DNA of 14,658 bases from Sphingomonas bacterium (GTDB taxonomy: Bacteria; Pseudomonadota; Alphaproteobacteria; Sphingomonadales; Sphingomonadaceae), in the NCBI GenBank assembly GCA_026785645.1, contig JAJAZM010000132.1, forward strand, positions 1-14,658, in the 5' to 3' direction. Of the stretch, positions 1 through 8,786 are shown in pieces. The notes beneath the pieces are model-generated. The model had not been told where the DNA came from. It made no database searches and saw nothing but the letters and a program-made list of their open reading frames with translations. Each line of letters begins with the position of its first letter. Position 1 is the first letter of the stretch. The translations under genes were made by a program, and so were the position numbers.

Positions 1-326
1 CCCGTGGCCGGAATGCCGATCACTTGAAATTGGCGAAAGCCCATCGGCGGAAGGGCTCCGTCAAGCGTCACCGGAATAAGCTTGCCGCTGTCCCGCCCCT
101 CGGCGGCCTCGTCGCGGACCCAGGTCGATTGCACTGACTCCGTGGACCAGAGCACCACTACGGCGTCTGCATCGTGAAGCGCCTGCTCGATTGCCCGGCT
201 GAACTGGGTGCCGCCCTGGATATGGCGGTCCCACCAGACCGAATTCCCGGCCCGCTCCAAGGCTTTCGCTATGCCGCGGGCCTGATTGGCGTCGTTGCGG
301 TCGTAACTCAAGAAGACACTGGCCAT
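1..326 (-). CDS. TIR-domain protein, N-terminal part (runs off left edge)
   Basis: Reading minus from ATG at 326 gives 108 complete codons with no stop, beginning [20 protein letters not shown]. This is a TIR (TIR_2 type) domain: the first strand is VFLSYD (4-9), then [11 protein letters not shown] (29-39), the third strand is DAVVVLWS (54-61), then [11 protein letters not shown] (67-77) and LIPVTLDG (83-90). E73 in the WVRDE motif aligns with the catalytic glutamate of NAD-cleaving TIR domains, so NADase activity is possible but not shown. The start is supported by AGGGGAT on the minus strand (331-337), 4 bases before the ATG. Bacterial TIR domains of this type occur alone, in defence proteins, or fused to TPR or other C-terminal modules. 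The C-terminal part lies outside the window, so the full function cannot be read. It is divergent from pyrH. Confidence 0.85.
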   Translation of the reverse strand, partial: MASVFLSYDRNDANQARGIAKALERAGNSVWWDRHIQGGTQFSRAIEQALHDADAVVVLWSTESVQSTWVRDEAAEGRDSGKLIPVTLDGALPPMGFRQFQVIGIPAT

Positions 327-414
327 GTGGATCCCCTTTAACCGATGATGCTGCGCGCCTACGCCGATCGACGCAAGCAGCATGGCATCGGCTGCGCGCA
401 CTTCATCTAAGCGG

Positions 415-443
415 TTGGCAGCGGGGCAGGGGCGTCTTACAGC
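415..443 (+). promoter_or_regulatory. Candidate promoter for the pyrH operon
   Basis: TTGGCA (415-420, five of six matches to the -35 consensus) is followed after 17 bases by TACAGC (438-443, a poor -10 match). It lies 53 bases before the pyrH ATG in the 170-base gap between the divergent TIR gene and pyrH. I see no other good candidate in that gap. A housekeeping promoter is expected here because no upstream gene runs into pyrH on the plus strand within the window. Confidence 0.35.
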
Positions 444-496
444 GCGTCTCACCCCGTTTCCGTTTCGGGCATCCGCCACCCGGCCCAGGAGATCGC

Positions 497-1219
497 ATGA
501 CCCGCCCGCGCTTCAACCGCATCCTGCTGAAGTTGTCGGGCGAGGCGTTGATGGGGTCGGGCCAGTTCGGGATCGACCAGGATGCGGTCGCCAGCCTTGC
601 CGGCGAAGTGAAGGCGGCCCGCGACCAGGGGTTCGAACTGTGCCTGGTCATCGGCGGCGGCAACATCTTCCGCGGCATGGCCGGCGCAGCCAAGGGGATG
701 GACCGCGCGCAAGCCGACTATATGGGCATGCTGGCGACGGTGATGAACGCGCTCGCGATGCAAAATGCGCTCGAGCAGATCGGGGTCGAAACCCGCGTCC
801 AGTCGGCGATCAAGATGGACCAGGTGTGCGAGCCGGTCATCCGTCGCCGTGCCGAACGTCACCTTGCCAAGCGCCGCGTGGTGATTTTCGCCGCTGGCGT
901 CGGAAGCCCCTATTTCACGACCGATACCGGCGCCGCCTTGCGCGCCGCCGAAATGAAGTGCGATGCCTTGTTCAAAGGCACCAGCGTCGATGGAATCTAT
1001 GATGCCGATCCCAAGAAGGTCGCCAGCGCCAAGCGCTACGACACGATCGGGTTTGACCGCGTGCTCGCCGACGATCTGAAAGTGATGGACGCCTCGGCAG
1101 TGGCGCTTTGCCGCGACAATGATATTCCGATCGTCGTGTTCAACGTCCGCCAGCCCGGCAATCTTGCCGAAGTGCTGGCCGGGCGCGGAACCGCGACGAT
1201 TGTTCAAGACGGAGAGTAG
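497..1219 (+). CDS. pyrH: UMP kinase
   Basis: Cytoplasmic hexameric amino-acid-kinase-family enzyme that phosphorylates UMP to UDP in pyrimidine nucleotide synthesis. At 240 residues it matches the usual length. Visible motifs are LLKLSGEAL (10-18, nucleotide binding), GGGNIFRG (53-60, phosphate loop), the [12 protein letters not shown] stretch (74-85), [10 protein letters not shown] (141-150) and [11 protein letters not shown] (164-174). The E. coli-type AGTGNPFF segment reads AGVGSPYF here (133-140), a modest variation. The ATG is preceded by AGGAG (487-491). frr follows 2 bases after the stop, so the two are almost certainly co-transcribed. In most bacteria rpsB and tsf lie upstream of pyrH. 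Here a divergent TIR gene occupies that place. Confidence 0.97.
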   Translation: MTRPRFNRILLKLSGEALMGSGQFGIDQDAVASLAGEVKAARDQGFELCLVIGGGNIFRGMAGAAKGMDRAQADYMGMLATVMNALAMQNALEQIGVETRVQSAIKMDQVCEPVIRRRAERHLAKRRVVIFAAGVGSPYFTTDTGAALRAAEMKCDALFKGTSVDGIYDADPKKVASAKRYDTIGFDRVLADDLKVMDASAVALCRDNDIPIVVFNVRQPGNLAEVLAGRGTATIVQDGE

Positions 1220-1221
1220 AC

Positions 1222-1779
1222 ATGCCGACGTATGACAAGGCCGATTTGCAGCGCCGAATGAGTGGCTCAGTCGATGCGCTGAAGAGCGACCTCGTGGGGC
1301 TTCGCACCGGGCGCGCCTCGACTGCCTTGCTCGATCCGATCCAAGTCGAGGTCTATGGCGCCAACATGCCGCTCAACCAGGTTGCGACGGTCTCGGTCCC
1401 CGAGCCGCGCTTGCTGTCGGTCCAAGTGTGGGACAAGGGCAATGTAGGTCCAGTTGAAAAAGCGATCCGCTCGGCTGGTCTCGGGCTGAACCCAATCACC
1501 GACGGGACGATGATCCGCCTGCCGATCCCCGATCTGACCGAGGAACGCCGCAAGGAATTGGCCAAGCTCGCCGGTCAATATGCCGAAAAAGCGCGCATCG
1601 CGGCGCGCAACGTCCGCCGCGACGGGATGGATAATTTGAAGGTCGACGAGAAGAAACACGATATCAGCGAGGATGAGCGCAAGCGGTTCGAGGTCGAGGT
1701 CCAGAAAATGACCGACGACACGATCAAGGACATCGACAGCGCGGCCTCCGCCAAGGAACAGGAAATCCTCGGCAAGTGA
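1222..1779 (+). CDS. frr: Ribosome recycling factor
   Basis: Releases the ribosome from mRNA after termination, together with EF-G. The 185 residues match the family length. Hallmarks are [15 protein letters not shown] (26-40), the [13 protein letters not shown] segment (98-110) and NVRRD (130-134), where the conserved arginine contributes to 50S binding. The long helices of the three-helix domain are rich in charged residues. GGAGAG (1211-1216), overlapping the end of pyrH, supplies the ribosome binding site. The stop codon TGA overlaps the GTG start of uppS, which indicates translational coupling. Confidence 0.98.
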   Translation: MPTYDKADLQRRMSGSVDALKSDLVGLRTGRASTALLDPIQVEVYGANMPLNQVATVSVPEPRLLSVQVWDKGNVGPVEKAIRSAGLGLNPITDGTMIRLPIPDLTEERRKELAKLAGQYAEKARIAARNVRRDGMDNLKVDEKKHDISEDERKRFEVEVQKMTDDTIKDIDSAASAKEQEILGK

Positions 1780-2534
1780 GCGTTCGCCCCGCCGCGCTGG
1801 AGGGGGCCGACCCGCCTGTCCAGCCTACGGGCGGCGGCGATGTCCCGCGCCATGTCGCGATCATCATGGACGGCAATGGTCGCTGGGCCGCCAAGCGCGG
1901 AATGCCCCGCGCCGCCGGTCATCGCGCCGGTGCAGAGGCGGTGCGCAAGACCCTGCGCGCGGCGGCCGAGGTGGGGGTCGAAGTGCTTACCCTCTACGCT
2001 TTCTCTTCGGAGAATTGGCGGCGTCCGGAGGAGGAAGTCAGCGACCTCAAGGGCCTGCTGAGCTTTTATATCGACAAGGAATTGCTCACGCTCGAGCATG
2101 AGGGCGTCCGGCTTCAGTTGATCGGCGACCCAGCGGCGTTCGGACCGCAGCTCGAAGCGCGACTGCTGGGCGCGGTGGAGCGCACCGCCGCCAATCGCCG
2201 ACTGACGCTGGTCGTCGCCCTCAATTATGGCTCGCGCGGCGAAATTGCCGCCGCTGCCCGCCGCCTGGCCGAGGAAGTGCGATCCGGAACCCGCGATCCG
2301 GCAAGCATTGACGAACAGGCCCTCGACCAGGCGATGCAGACCGCCGAACTGCCGCCGCTCGACCTGTTGATCCGCACCTCGGGTGAAGTTCGCCTGTCCA
2401 ACTTCCTGCTGTGGCAGGCGGCGTATGCCGAATTGATGTTCGTCGAAACCTTGTGGCCCGATTTCGACGGTGACGCCCTGGCCGACGCGCTCGGCGTATT
2501 CGCCGCTCGCCAGCGTCGCTTCGGTGGCCGATGA
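1776..2534 (+). CDS. uppS: Undecaprenyl diphosphate synthase (cis-prenyltransferase)
   Basis: Makes C55 undecaprenyl diphosphate by adding isopentenyl units in cis to farnesyl diphosphate. The product is the lipid carrier for peptidoglycan and surface glycans. It has 252 residues, the usual length. The catalytic MDGNGRWA motif lies at 31-38 (Asp32), [14 protein letters not shown] at 71-84, and [15 protein letters not shown] at 200-214, ending with E219 in YAELMF. The GTG start at 1776 overlaps the frr stop by 4 bases. No ATG gives a better N-terminus, and the first 20 residues are a poorly conserved, Pro/Gly-rich lead-in. It ends in an ATGA overlap with cdsA. Confidence 0.96.
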   Translation: MSVRPAALEGADPPVQPTGGGDVPRHVAIIMDGNGRWAAKRGMPRAAGHRAGAEAVRKTLRAAAEVGVEVLTLYAFSSENWRRPEEEVSDLKGLLSFYIDKELLTLEHEGVRLQLIGDPAAFGPQLEARLLGAVERTAANRRLTLVVALNYGSRGEIAAAARRLAEEVRSGTRDPASIDEQALDQAMQTAELPPLDLLIRTSGEVRLSNFLLWQAAYAELMFVETLWPDFDGDALADALGVFAARQRRFGGR

Positions 2535-3163
2535 ACGAATTGCTCATAAGGACGATTGTCGCGATCGTGATGGCGGCGGTGGCGCTGATCGCGGCCTTTC
2601 TTGGTGGCTATGTGTTCGCGATCCTGGTGGCGATCGCCGCCGGTGCGATGTTTGTCGAATGGCGCCGGCTGACCGAGGGCTGGGGCCCCGGCTGGATGAT
2701 CGCCGGCTTCGCTTATGCGCTGCTTCCCGCGCTTGCCTTGCTCTGGCTGCGCGACCGAGCGCCGCAGGGGCTGGAGCTGCTTTACTGGGTGTTCATCGTT
2801 AGCTGGTCGACCGACATTGGTGCCTATTTCGCCGGACGCGCGATCGGCGGGCCCAAGCTGGCGCCATCGATCAGCCCCAACAAGACCTGGGCGGGACTCA
2901 TCGGTGGAATGGTCAGCGCCGCGCTCGCCGGCTGGGCGTGGACTCAATATGTCATGCTTCCGCTGTCGCTGATCTGGCTCGCGCCGGTCTTTGCTGCGGC
3001 GGCGCAGGGCGGAGATTTGTTCGAGAGCTGGCTCAAGCGCCGCGGCGATGCCAAGGATAGCGGATCGATGCTGCCCGGCCATGGCGGGATCCTCGACCGG
3101 CTCGACGGACTGGTGGTGGTCGCCACATTGACCGCGCTGTTCCAACTTGGGGGAATATTGTGA
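2531..3163 (+). CDS. cdsA: Phosphatidate cytidylyltransferase (CDP-diacylglycerol synthase)
   Basis: Integral inner-membrane enzyme converting phosphatidic acid and CTP to CDP-diacylglycerol, the precursor of all phospholipids. The family signature is complete near the C-terminus (166-192), running from SWLKRR through the Lys-Asp pair (K175 D176) to LPGHGGILDRLD. The SPNKTWAGLIGG segment (115-126) and STDIGAYFAGR (93-103) are also typical. Hydrophobic segments lie at about 6-42, 56-73, 85-92, 122-160 and 194-208. At 210 residues it is shorter than the 270-285 of E. coli-type CdsA, lacking N-terminal membrane segments but keeping the catalytic end. It overlaps uppS (ATGA) and dxr (GTGA). Confidence 0.95.
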   Translation: MNELLIRTIVAIVMAAVALIAAFLGGYVFAILVAIAAGAMFVEWRRLTEGWGPGWMIAGFAYALLPALALLWLRDRAPQGLELLYWVFIVSWSTDIGAYFAGRAIGGPKLAPSISPNKTWAGLIGGMVSAALAGWAWTQYVMLPLSLIWLAPVFAAAAQGGDLFESWLKRRGDAKDSGSMLPGHGGILDRLDGLVVVATLTALFQLGGIL

Positions 3164-4320
3164 AGCGGCGTATTTCGATCCTTGGTGCGACCGGATCGGT
3201 CGGTACCTCGACCCTTGACCTCGTCGAGCGCCATCCCGACCGCTTCGAGGTGATCGCGCTGACCGCCGCGACCAACGCCGCCGCGCTCGCCGATTGCGCC
3301 CGCCGTACCGGTGCCAAGCTTGCGGTCATTACCGACGAGCGCAAATTCGATGAATTGCGTGACTTGCTCGCGGGAAGCGGCTGCCGCGCCGCCACCGGGC
3401 ATGACGCGATGCTCGAAGCCGCGGCCGGCGATGCCGAATGGGTGATGGCGGCAATTGTTGGTTGCGCCGGGCTCGAGCCGGTGATGGCGGCGGTCGAAGC
3501 GGGGCGGACGATCGCGCTCGCCAACAAGGAAGCCTTGGTCACCGCCGGCTGGTTGATGACCGATGCCGCCAAGCGCGCCGGCGCGACGATCCTGCCGGTC
3601 GACAGCGAGCATAATGCTATCTTTCAATGTCTTGCGGGCAATAGCCATGATGGTGTCGCAAAACTCATCCTGACCGCTAGCGGCGGTCCGTTCCGCACCT
3701 GGACCAAGGCCGACATGGATGTCGCTCGGCCCGAGCAGGCACTGGCCCATCCCAATTGGTCGATGGGCGCGAAGATCTCGATCGACAGCGCGACGATGAT
3801 GAACAAGGGGCTCGAGCTGATCGAGGCGCATCATCTCTTCGGCCTGTCGTCGGCCCGGATCGACATCCTCGTCCATCCGCAGTCGGTAATCCATTCGATG
3901 GTCGAATATGTCGACGGGTCGGTGATTGCGCAGCTTGGCTCGCCCGACATGCGGATCCCGATCGCCCATGCACTCGCCTGGCCCGAGCGGATAACCACCC
4001 GCGCCGAGACGCTCGACCTGATCAAGATCGCGACCCTGTCGTTCGAGCCGCCCGACGAGCAGCGCTTCCCGTCGCTTCGGTTGGCGCGTGCCGCACTGGA
4101 GAGCGGGAAGGGCGAGGCAATCGTCCTCAATGCCGCCAACGAACTTGCGGTCGCCGCTTTTCTCGACCGGCGAATCGCATTCGGCGACATTGCCCGGATC
4201 GTCGAACGCGCCATCGAGGAAACCGACGCGCCCGCGCCGAGCTCGATTGCCGAGGTGATCGACATCGACCAGTCGGTCCGCCACAAGGTCGGCGAATCGC
4301 TTTCTTCATTGGTCGCCTGA
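3160..4320 (+). CDS. dxr: 1-deoxy-D-xylulose 5-phosphate reductoisomerase
   Basis: Catalyses the committed step of the MEP isoprenoid pathway, DXP to MEP with NADPH, upstream of the substrates used by UppS. It has 386 residues. The NADPH-binding motif GATGSVGTSTLD lies at 9-20, LANKEALVTAG at 120-130, and metal-ligand residues D148 and E150 in VDSEHNA. SGGPFR is at 174-179, the HPNWSMGAKISIDSATMMNK stretch at 197-216 with third ligand E219, and the LVHPQSVIHSMVE segment at 237-249. The start is GTG at 3160 inside the cdsA stop, with GGGGGA just upstream. It ends by sharing one base with the rseP start (TGATG). All catalytic residues I can place are intact. Confidence 0.97.
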   Translation: MKRRISILGATGSVGTSTLDLVERHPDRFEVIALTAATNAAALADCARRTGAKLAVITDERKFDELRDLLAGSGCRAATGHDAMLEAAAGDAEWVMAAIVGCAGLEPVMAAVEAGRTIALANKEALVTAGWLMTDAAKRAGATILPVDSEHNAIFQCLAGNSHDGVAKLILTASGGPFRTWTKADMDVARPEQALAHPNWSMGAKISIDSATMMNKGLELIEAHHLFGLSSARIDILVHPQSVIHSMVEYVDGSVIAQLGSPDMRIPIAHALAWPERITTRAETLDLIKIATLSFEPPDEQRFPSLRLARAALESGKGEAIVLNAANELAVAAFLDRRIAFGDIARIVERAIEETDAPAPSSIAEVIDIDQSVRHKVGESLSSLVA

Positions 4321-5450
4321 TGCTTTCCCAACCCCCGGTCTGGTTCATCGTCATCGCCTTCCTCGCGGCGCTCGGGCCGTTGATCATCGTCCACGAGCTC
4401 GGCCATTATTGGGTCGGGCGCTGGTTCGGGGTCGGGGCGGAGGCGTTCTCGGTCGGCTTCGGCAAGGAAGTAGCCGGCTGGACCGACAAGCGCGGGACTC
4501 GCTGGAAGATCGGCATGTTGCCGTTGGGCGGCTACGTGAAGTTCATCGGCGACGACGATCCGACCAGCACCACCAACAACAACGCAACGCTGCGAGCAGA
4601 CCAACGGCACCGCAGCTTCCACCTGCGCCCGCCGTGGCAACGATTCCTCATCGTGCTTGCCGGGCCGATGACCAATTTTCTCATCGCGATCTTGATCTTC
4701 GCCGCTTTCTTCGCGGCCTATGGCGTCCCGCGAACCCCCAATGTCGTCAATGCGATCGTCGCTGGCGGCGCTGCCGAAGCCGCGGGGATCCGCCCCGGCG
4801 ACCGGATCGTCGAGATCGCTGGTCGCTCGACCCCGAGCTTCGAGGATCTCCAGAAGGTCGTGATGCTGCGTCCGGCCGAGCGGGTCGATGTCCGCATCGA
4901 GCGCGGAGGCCGCAATCTGATCGTCCCGGCCAAGCTCGGCATGGTCAAGCAGGTCGACCGCTTCGGGCAGACGTTCGAAATCGGCCAGCTCGGCGTCGGC
5001 GGCGGACGGCATGTGCTAGTCGACGTGCCCGTCACCCGCCTGCTGCCTGAGGCGGTCTCGACCACCGTCAAGACCACCCAGTCGATGATCGACGGCCTGT
5101 GGCAGATCGTCAGCGGTCGCCGATCGCTCAAGGACCTCGGCGGACCGTTACGCATGGCGCAGATCGCCGGGCAGACGGCGTCGCTCGGGCTCTTCGAGTT
5201 CGTCCAGCTGATCGCTTTCTTCTCGATTAATCTGGGATTCATCAACCTGCTCCCAATCCCGATGCTCGATGGCGGACATCTTGTGCTGTATGCGATCGAG
5301 ACGGTTCGGCGGCGTCCGGCGAGCGAGCGGGTGGTGGAATGGGCGTTCCGCGGCGGGCTGGCCTTCCTGCTGGCGCTGTTGTTGGTCGCAACCTTCAACG
5401 ATCTCGGCTTTTTCGGCCTGTGGGATGGTGTTGGGCGCTTGATTGGTTAG
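4320..5450 (+). CDS. rseP: RseP-like site-2 membrane metalloprotease (M50)
   Basis: Intramembrane zinc protease that cleaves anti-sigma factors and leftover signal peptides. The 376-residue protein starts at the ATG sharing one base with the dxr stop. The open frame extends far upstream only as an out-of-frame reading of dxr. The zinc motif HELGH is at 25-29 with catalytic E26, in the first membrane segment (7-24). LAGPMTNFLIA marks the second membrane segment (113-135). A PDZ domain spans about 140-205, and the third zinc ligand motif NLLPIPMLDGGH is at 309-320. The last membrane segment is about 344-360. There is one PDZ domain, not two as in E. coli RseP (about 450 residues). Its position just before bamA fits envelope-stress duties. 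Confidence 0.94.
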   Translation: MLSQPPVWFIVIAFLAALGPLIIVHELGHYWVGRWFGVGAEAFSVGFGKEVAGWTDKRGTRWKIGMLPLGGYVKFIGDDDPTSTTNNNATLRADQRHRSFHLRPPWQRFLIVLAGPMTNFLIAILIFAAFFAAYGVPRTPNVVNAIVAGGAAEAAGIRPGDRIVEIAGRSTPSFEDLQKVVMLRPAERVDVRIERGGRNLIVPAKLGMVKQVDRFGQTFEIGQLGVGGGRHVLVDVPVTRLLPEAVSTTVKTTQSMIDGLWQIVSGRRSLKDLGGPLRMAQIAGQTASLGLFEFVQLIAFFSINLGFINLLPIPMLDGGHLVLYAIETVRRRPASERVVEWAFRGGLAFLLALLLVATFNDLGFFGLWDGVGRLIG

Positions 5451-5530
5451 CAGGGTTGGGGCAGGGCTTGGCGGACAATGACTGGCGACGCGTTGGCAAG
5501 CGCATAGCCTTCAGCAAGAGGCGGGAACGC

Positions 5531-8209
5531 GTGATTTCAACTACCAAGTCAATCGGCACGCGCGCAGGCGCCATGCTCCTAGTCGGAACGATGCTCGGCG
5601 GGGTTTCGTCGCCGTTGATCGCCCAGGAGGCTGGCGCTCAGGCCGCTCCTGCAACAGCGCAGCCCGCTCCTGCGACAGCGCAGGCCGCGCCGGTGCAGGT
5701 CAACCGCGCGCCGGTAACCGGCATGATCCGCTCGATCTCGGTGCGCGGCGCCGAACGGCTCGAGCCGGCGACCGTCATTTCTTACTCCAACCTGTCGCCG
5801 GGCCAGGAATATTCGGCGGAATCGCTCGATACCGCGCTGAAGGATCTCTACGCGACTGAGCTATTCTCCGACGTCGTCATCACCGGTGCCGAAACCGGCG
5901 CCTTGGTGCTCCAGATCAAAGAAAATCCGGTCATCAACCGGATCATCCTCGAGGGTAACAAGCGGATCAAGGACGACAAGATCCAGCCCGAAATCCGGCT
6001 CGCCCCGCGCCAGATTTTCACCCGCTCGAAGGTTCGCTCGGACGTCGACCGGATCATCGAATTGTACAAGCGCGGCGGGCGTTTCGCAGCAACGGTCGAA
6101 CCCAAGATCGTCCAGCTCGACCAGAATCGCGTCGACCTGGTGTTCGAAATCAACGAGGGCCCGACCTCCAAGGTCCGCGCCATCAACATCATCGGTAACG
6201 ACCAATATGGCGACGGTCGCCTGCGCAAGGAAATGTACACCAAGGAAGCCGGCGGCGTGCTCGGTATATTCAAGTCGAACGACAGTTACGATCCCGACCG
6301 TCTCGCCGCTGACCAGCAGAAGCTGCGCGCCTTCTACCTCACCGAAGGCTATGCTGACTTCCGCGTCGTCTCGGCGCTGGCCGAGCTGACCCCGGACCGC
6401 CGCGACTTCGTCATCACTTATGTGGTTGAAGAAGGCCCGCGCTACAAATTCGGGACGATCCAGGCCGAGAGCGGTCTTCGCGACCTCAGCAAGGACGTCA
6501 TCGAACGCTACATTCGCCTGAAGCCGGGCGACTGGTTCAACGCCAAGGCGGTCGAGGACGTAGTGGCCGGACTCAGCGAGATCGCCGGTGCGCAGGGCTA
6601 TGCCTTCTCCGACATCAACCCGGCCTATGACCGCGACGCCGAAAAGAAACTGATGAACATCTTGTTTCGGGTCAACGAATCGCCGCGCGTCTACATCGAG
6701 CGGATCGATATCAACGGTAACACCATCACTCGCGACAAGGTCGTCCGCCGCGAATTCCGGGTCAATGAGGGCGATGCCTTCAACGCGATCAAGATCAAGC
6801 GCTCGCAGGACCGGATCCAGTCGCTGGGCTTCTTCCAGGAGAAGATGGAGATCAAGCAGACGCAGGGATCCAGCCCCGATCGCGTAATTCTGGCACTCGA
6901 CCTAGAAGAGAAATCAACCGGCGAGCTCCAGCTTTCGGCGGGCTATTCGAGCCTCGAGAAGTTCATCGTCTCGGCCAACATCGCGCAGCGCAATTTCCTC
7001 GGCAAAGGCCAGGAAGTGAATGCCGGGGTCAACTGGTCGCGCTACTCGCGCTCGGCCCAGATCGGCTTTGTCGAACCCTATCTGTTCGACAAGAATATCC
7101 TGCTCGGCGGCGAATTATTCCGTCGCGATTTCAACAGTTTCAGCCGCCAGGGCAATGAGCGTAATACGACCTATTCGCAGCTCAGCACCGGTGCATCGGT
7201 GCGGCTCGGTTTCCCGATTACCGAGTTTATCAGCCTCGGCACACGCTACCAGTTGGTGCAGGATAAACTGACGCTCAACGAGGATCAGTTCTTTACTGAT
7301 CCCGATGGTGCCGGACCGCTCGGCTCGGTATGCGATCCGCTCCTCGCCGGACGCTATCTATGCGACCAGCTAGGGACGACACTGAGTTCGGTGGTCGGCT
7401 ATTCGTTGATCTTCGACAATCGCAACGGCATTCGCGCAACGCGCGGCCAGCGCATCGTCCTCAGCCAGGATTTCGCCGGCCTCGGCGGCGACGTCAAATA
7501 TGCCCGGACCCGGATCGACGCGACTAAATATTTCAAGTTGCCGAAGGATTTCCTCCTCTCGGTTCACGGCGAGGCGGGCTATATCCATCCGTTACAGAGC
7601 GATCCGGGCGAAGGCCGGGATGCTATTCGACTGAGTGACCGCTTTTTCGGCGCGCAGATGCGCGGGTTCGACATCCGCGGCATCGGACCGCGCATCCAGC
7701 GTATCCGCTATGATGCACCAAACACGCTTGCGACCGGCGGTGATCCGATCACCGACGCAATTGGCGGCCGGGCCTATTATATGGGCCGGATTGAGCTCGA
7801 AATACCGGTCAGTGCCAATATCCGCAGCCTCGGCCTGCGCCCGTCCGCATTCATCGATGTCGGTTCGGTGTTCGGGATCAAGAAGCCCAGTCTGACGGAT
7901 CTTCGGGGCAGTTGTATCGGACCCGATGGCCCTGATGAGGGTACCGATAGTGACATCCAAGTGCTCAATCCTGGTGACAACTGCAATCTCGGCTTGCCGG
8001 GGGTCGCTGACGATTTTACCTTTATACCCAACTCGGGCTTTCGCGAATTCTTCCTTGGCAATTCGCCCAAGCCGCGCCTGGCAATTGGCGTCGGTGTCAA
8101 CTGGAACTCGCCCTTCGGTCCGCTCCGAATTGACATCGCCAAGGCCCTGATCAAACAGGAAGGCGATGAGGTCAAACTCTTCTCGTTCAACGTAGGAACC
8201 CAATTCTGA
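5531..8209 (+). CDS. bamA: Outer membrane protein assembly factor BamA
   Basis: Central subunit of the BAM complex, which folds beta-barrel proteins into the outer membrane. I chose GTG at 5531, with AAGAGG at 5516-5521 upstream. It gives a signal peptide (charged MISTTKSIGTR, hydrophobic core, end near PLIAQ at 29-32) and an 892-residue protein. The frame is open back to 5339, but that part reads rseP out of frame. A low-complexity Ala/Pro/Gln linker (about 33-60) is followed by five POTRA domains at about 65-133, 134-211, 214-302, 305-383 and 386-460, then the barrel. The conserved RGF motif of barrel loop 6 is at 711-713. The protein ends in Phe (NVGTQF), the outer-membrane barrel signature. 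Its only four cysteines (601, 611, 795, 818) form two pairs in presumed outer loops. It follows rseP by 80 bases and shares one base with skp. Confidence 0.96.
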   Translation: MISTTKSIGTRAGAMLLVGTMLGGVSSPLIAQEAGAQAAPATAQPAPATAQAAPVQVNRAPVTGMIRSISVRGAERLEPATVISYSNLSPGQEYSAESLDTALKDLYATELFSDVVITGAETGALVLQIKENPVINRIILEGNKRIKDDKIQPEIRLAPRQIFTRSKVRSDVDRIIELYKRGGRFAATVEPKIVQLDQNRVDLVFEINEGPTSKVRAINIIGNDQYGDGRLRKEMYTKEAGGVLGIFKSNDSYDPDRLAADQQKLRAFYLTEGYADFRVVSALAELTPDRRDFVITYVVEEGPRYKFGTIQAESGLRDLSKDVIERYIRLKPGDWFNAKAVEDVVAGLSEIAGAQGYAFSDINPAYDRDAEKKLMNILFRVNESPRVYIERIDINGNTITRDKVVRREFRVNEGDAFNAIKIKRSQDRIQSLGFFQEKMEIKQTQGSSPDRVILALDLEEKSTGELQLSAGYSSLEKFIVSANIAQRNFLGKGQEVNAGVNWSRYSRSAQIGFVEPYLFDKNILLGGELFRRDFNSFSRQGNERNTTYSQLSTGASVRLGFPITEFISLGTRYQLVQDKLTLNEDQFFTDPDGAGPLGSVCDPLLAGRYLCDQLGTTLSSVVGYSLIFDNRNGIRATRGQRIVLSQDFAGLGGDVKYARTRIDATKYFKLPKDFLLSVHGEAGYIHPLQSDPGEGRDAIRLSDRFFGAQMRGFDIRGIGPRIQRIRYDAPNTLATGGDPITDAIGGRAYYMGRIELEIPVSANIRSLGLRPSAFIDVGSVFGIKKPSLTDLRGSCIGPDGPDEGTDSDIQVLNPGDNCNLGLPGVADDFTFIPNSGFREFFLGNSPKPRLAIGVGVNWNSPFGPLRIDIAKALIKQEGDEVKLFSFNVGTQF
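5642..5683 (+). repeat. Two-copy 21-base in-frame tandem repeat in bamA
   Basis: Bases 5642-5662 and 5663-5683 are nearly identical 21-base units (differences at the first base and one internal base). Each encodes a seven-residue unit of the form (A/P)APATAQ in the linker between the signal peptide and POTRA1. A partial third unit follows. Such in-frame repeats can expand or contract without breaking the gene. Confidence 0.8.
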
Positions 8210-8781
8210 TGCGCAAAACATTCGTTGCCGCCGCTTTTGCCGCGACCGCTTTCATCTTGCCGACGACCGCCGTTGCGGCGCCCGCCGTGCTGATCGTCGA
8301 TCTCGACAAGATTCTGACTGACTGCACTGCCTGCCGCTCTGCCTCGACCGCAATCCAGGGACAGGTCCAGCAGGGCCAGAGCCGCGCCCAGGCGCTCGAA
8401 AACCAGCTGAAGCCCGAGGCAGCGTCGCTCGACACCGCCGTCAAGGCGCTGGCCGGCAAGGCGCCCGATGCCGCGCTCCGCACGCGCATCACCGCCTTTC
8501 AAACCAAGCAGCAGGCCGCGCAGACCGAACTCGCCAATCGCCAGCGGTCGATCGAATCGACCCAGACCAATGTACAGCAGCAGATCGGCAACCGCGTGGT
8601 GCTGATTTCGGAGCAAGTGCGCGCGCGCCGGCAGGCCGATGTCGTGATGGGCAGGAATGCGACGCTAGCGAGCAATCCTGCAAGCGACATCACTGGCGAG
8701 GTGCTCGCCGCCTTGAACCAGCAGCTTCCGTCAGTCAGCGTTACCCCGCTTCCGCAGCAGGCGCGTCCGGCCGGTCGCTAA
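8209..8781 (+). CDS. skp: Skp/OmpH-family periplasmic chaperone
   Basis: Periplasmic holdase for unfolded outer-membrane proteins delivered to BamA, encoded directly upstream. The 190-residue precursor has a clear signal peptide (MRKTF, Ala-rich core, AVA-AP cleavage near residue 23). After a short first strand ([11 protein letters not shown], 26-36) come long Gln/Ala-rich helices at about 45-145, as in the Skp tentacles. Sequence similarity in this family is low, so the assignment rests on architecture and the bamA-skp-fabZ order. The mature N-terminus has Cys39-Thr-Ala-Cys42, a CxxC spacing that E. coli Skp lacks. The Pro/Gln-rich tail (173-190) is unlikely to be structured. The ATG at 8209 shares one base with the bamA stop. 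Confidence 0.85.
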   Translation: MRKTFVAAAFAATAFILPTTAVAAPAVLIVDLDKILTDCTACRSASTAIQGQVQQGQSRAQALENQLKPEAASLDTAVKALAGKAPDAALRTRITAFQTKQQAAQTELANRQRSIESTQTNVQQQIGNRVVLISEQVRARRQADVVMGRNATLASNPASDITGEVLAALNQQLPSVSVTPLPQQARPAGR

Positions 8782-8786
8782 GCGTC

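Noticed and set aside
363..392. Inverted repeat GCCGAT...ATCGGC upstream of pyrH
   Set aside because: Only 6 bp with an 18-base loop and no T-run. It is too weak to call a terminator or operator.
382..1002. 206-codon plus-strand open frame overlapping pyrH
   Set aside because: It is Arg/Pro-rich, has no recognisable motif, and lies in the wrong frame over the well-supported pyrH gene.
2944..4284. 446-codon minus-strand open frame across cdsA and dxr
   Set aside because: It is antisense to two clear genes. Long antisense frames are common in GC-rich DNA, and its composition is not protein-like.
3756..4319. Upstream extension of the rseP frame
   Set aside because: The 188 extra codons read dxr out of frame and are Arg-rich. 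The rseP start at 4320 gives a normal family N-terminus with HELGH at 25-29.
5339..5530. Upstream extension of the bamA frame
   Set aside because: It overlaps the 3' end of rseP. The GTG at 5531 yields a proper signal peptide and a ribosome binding site.
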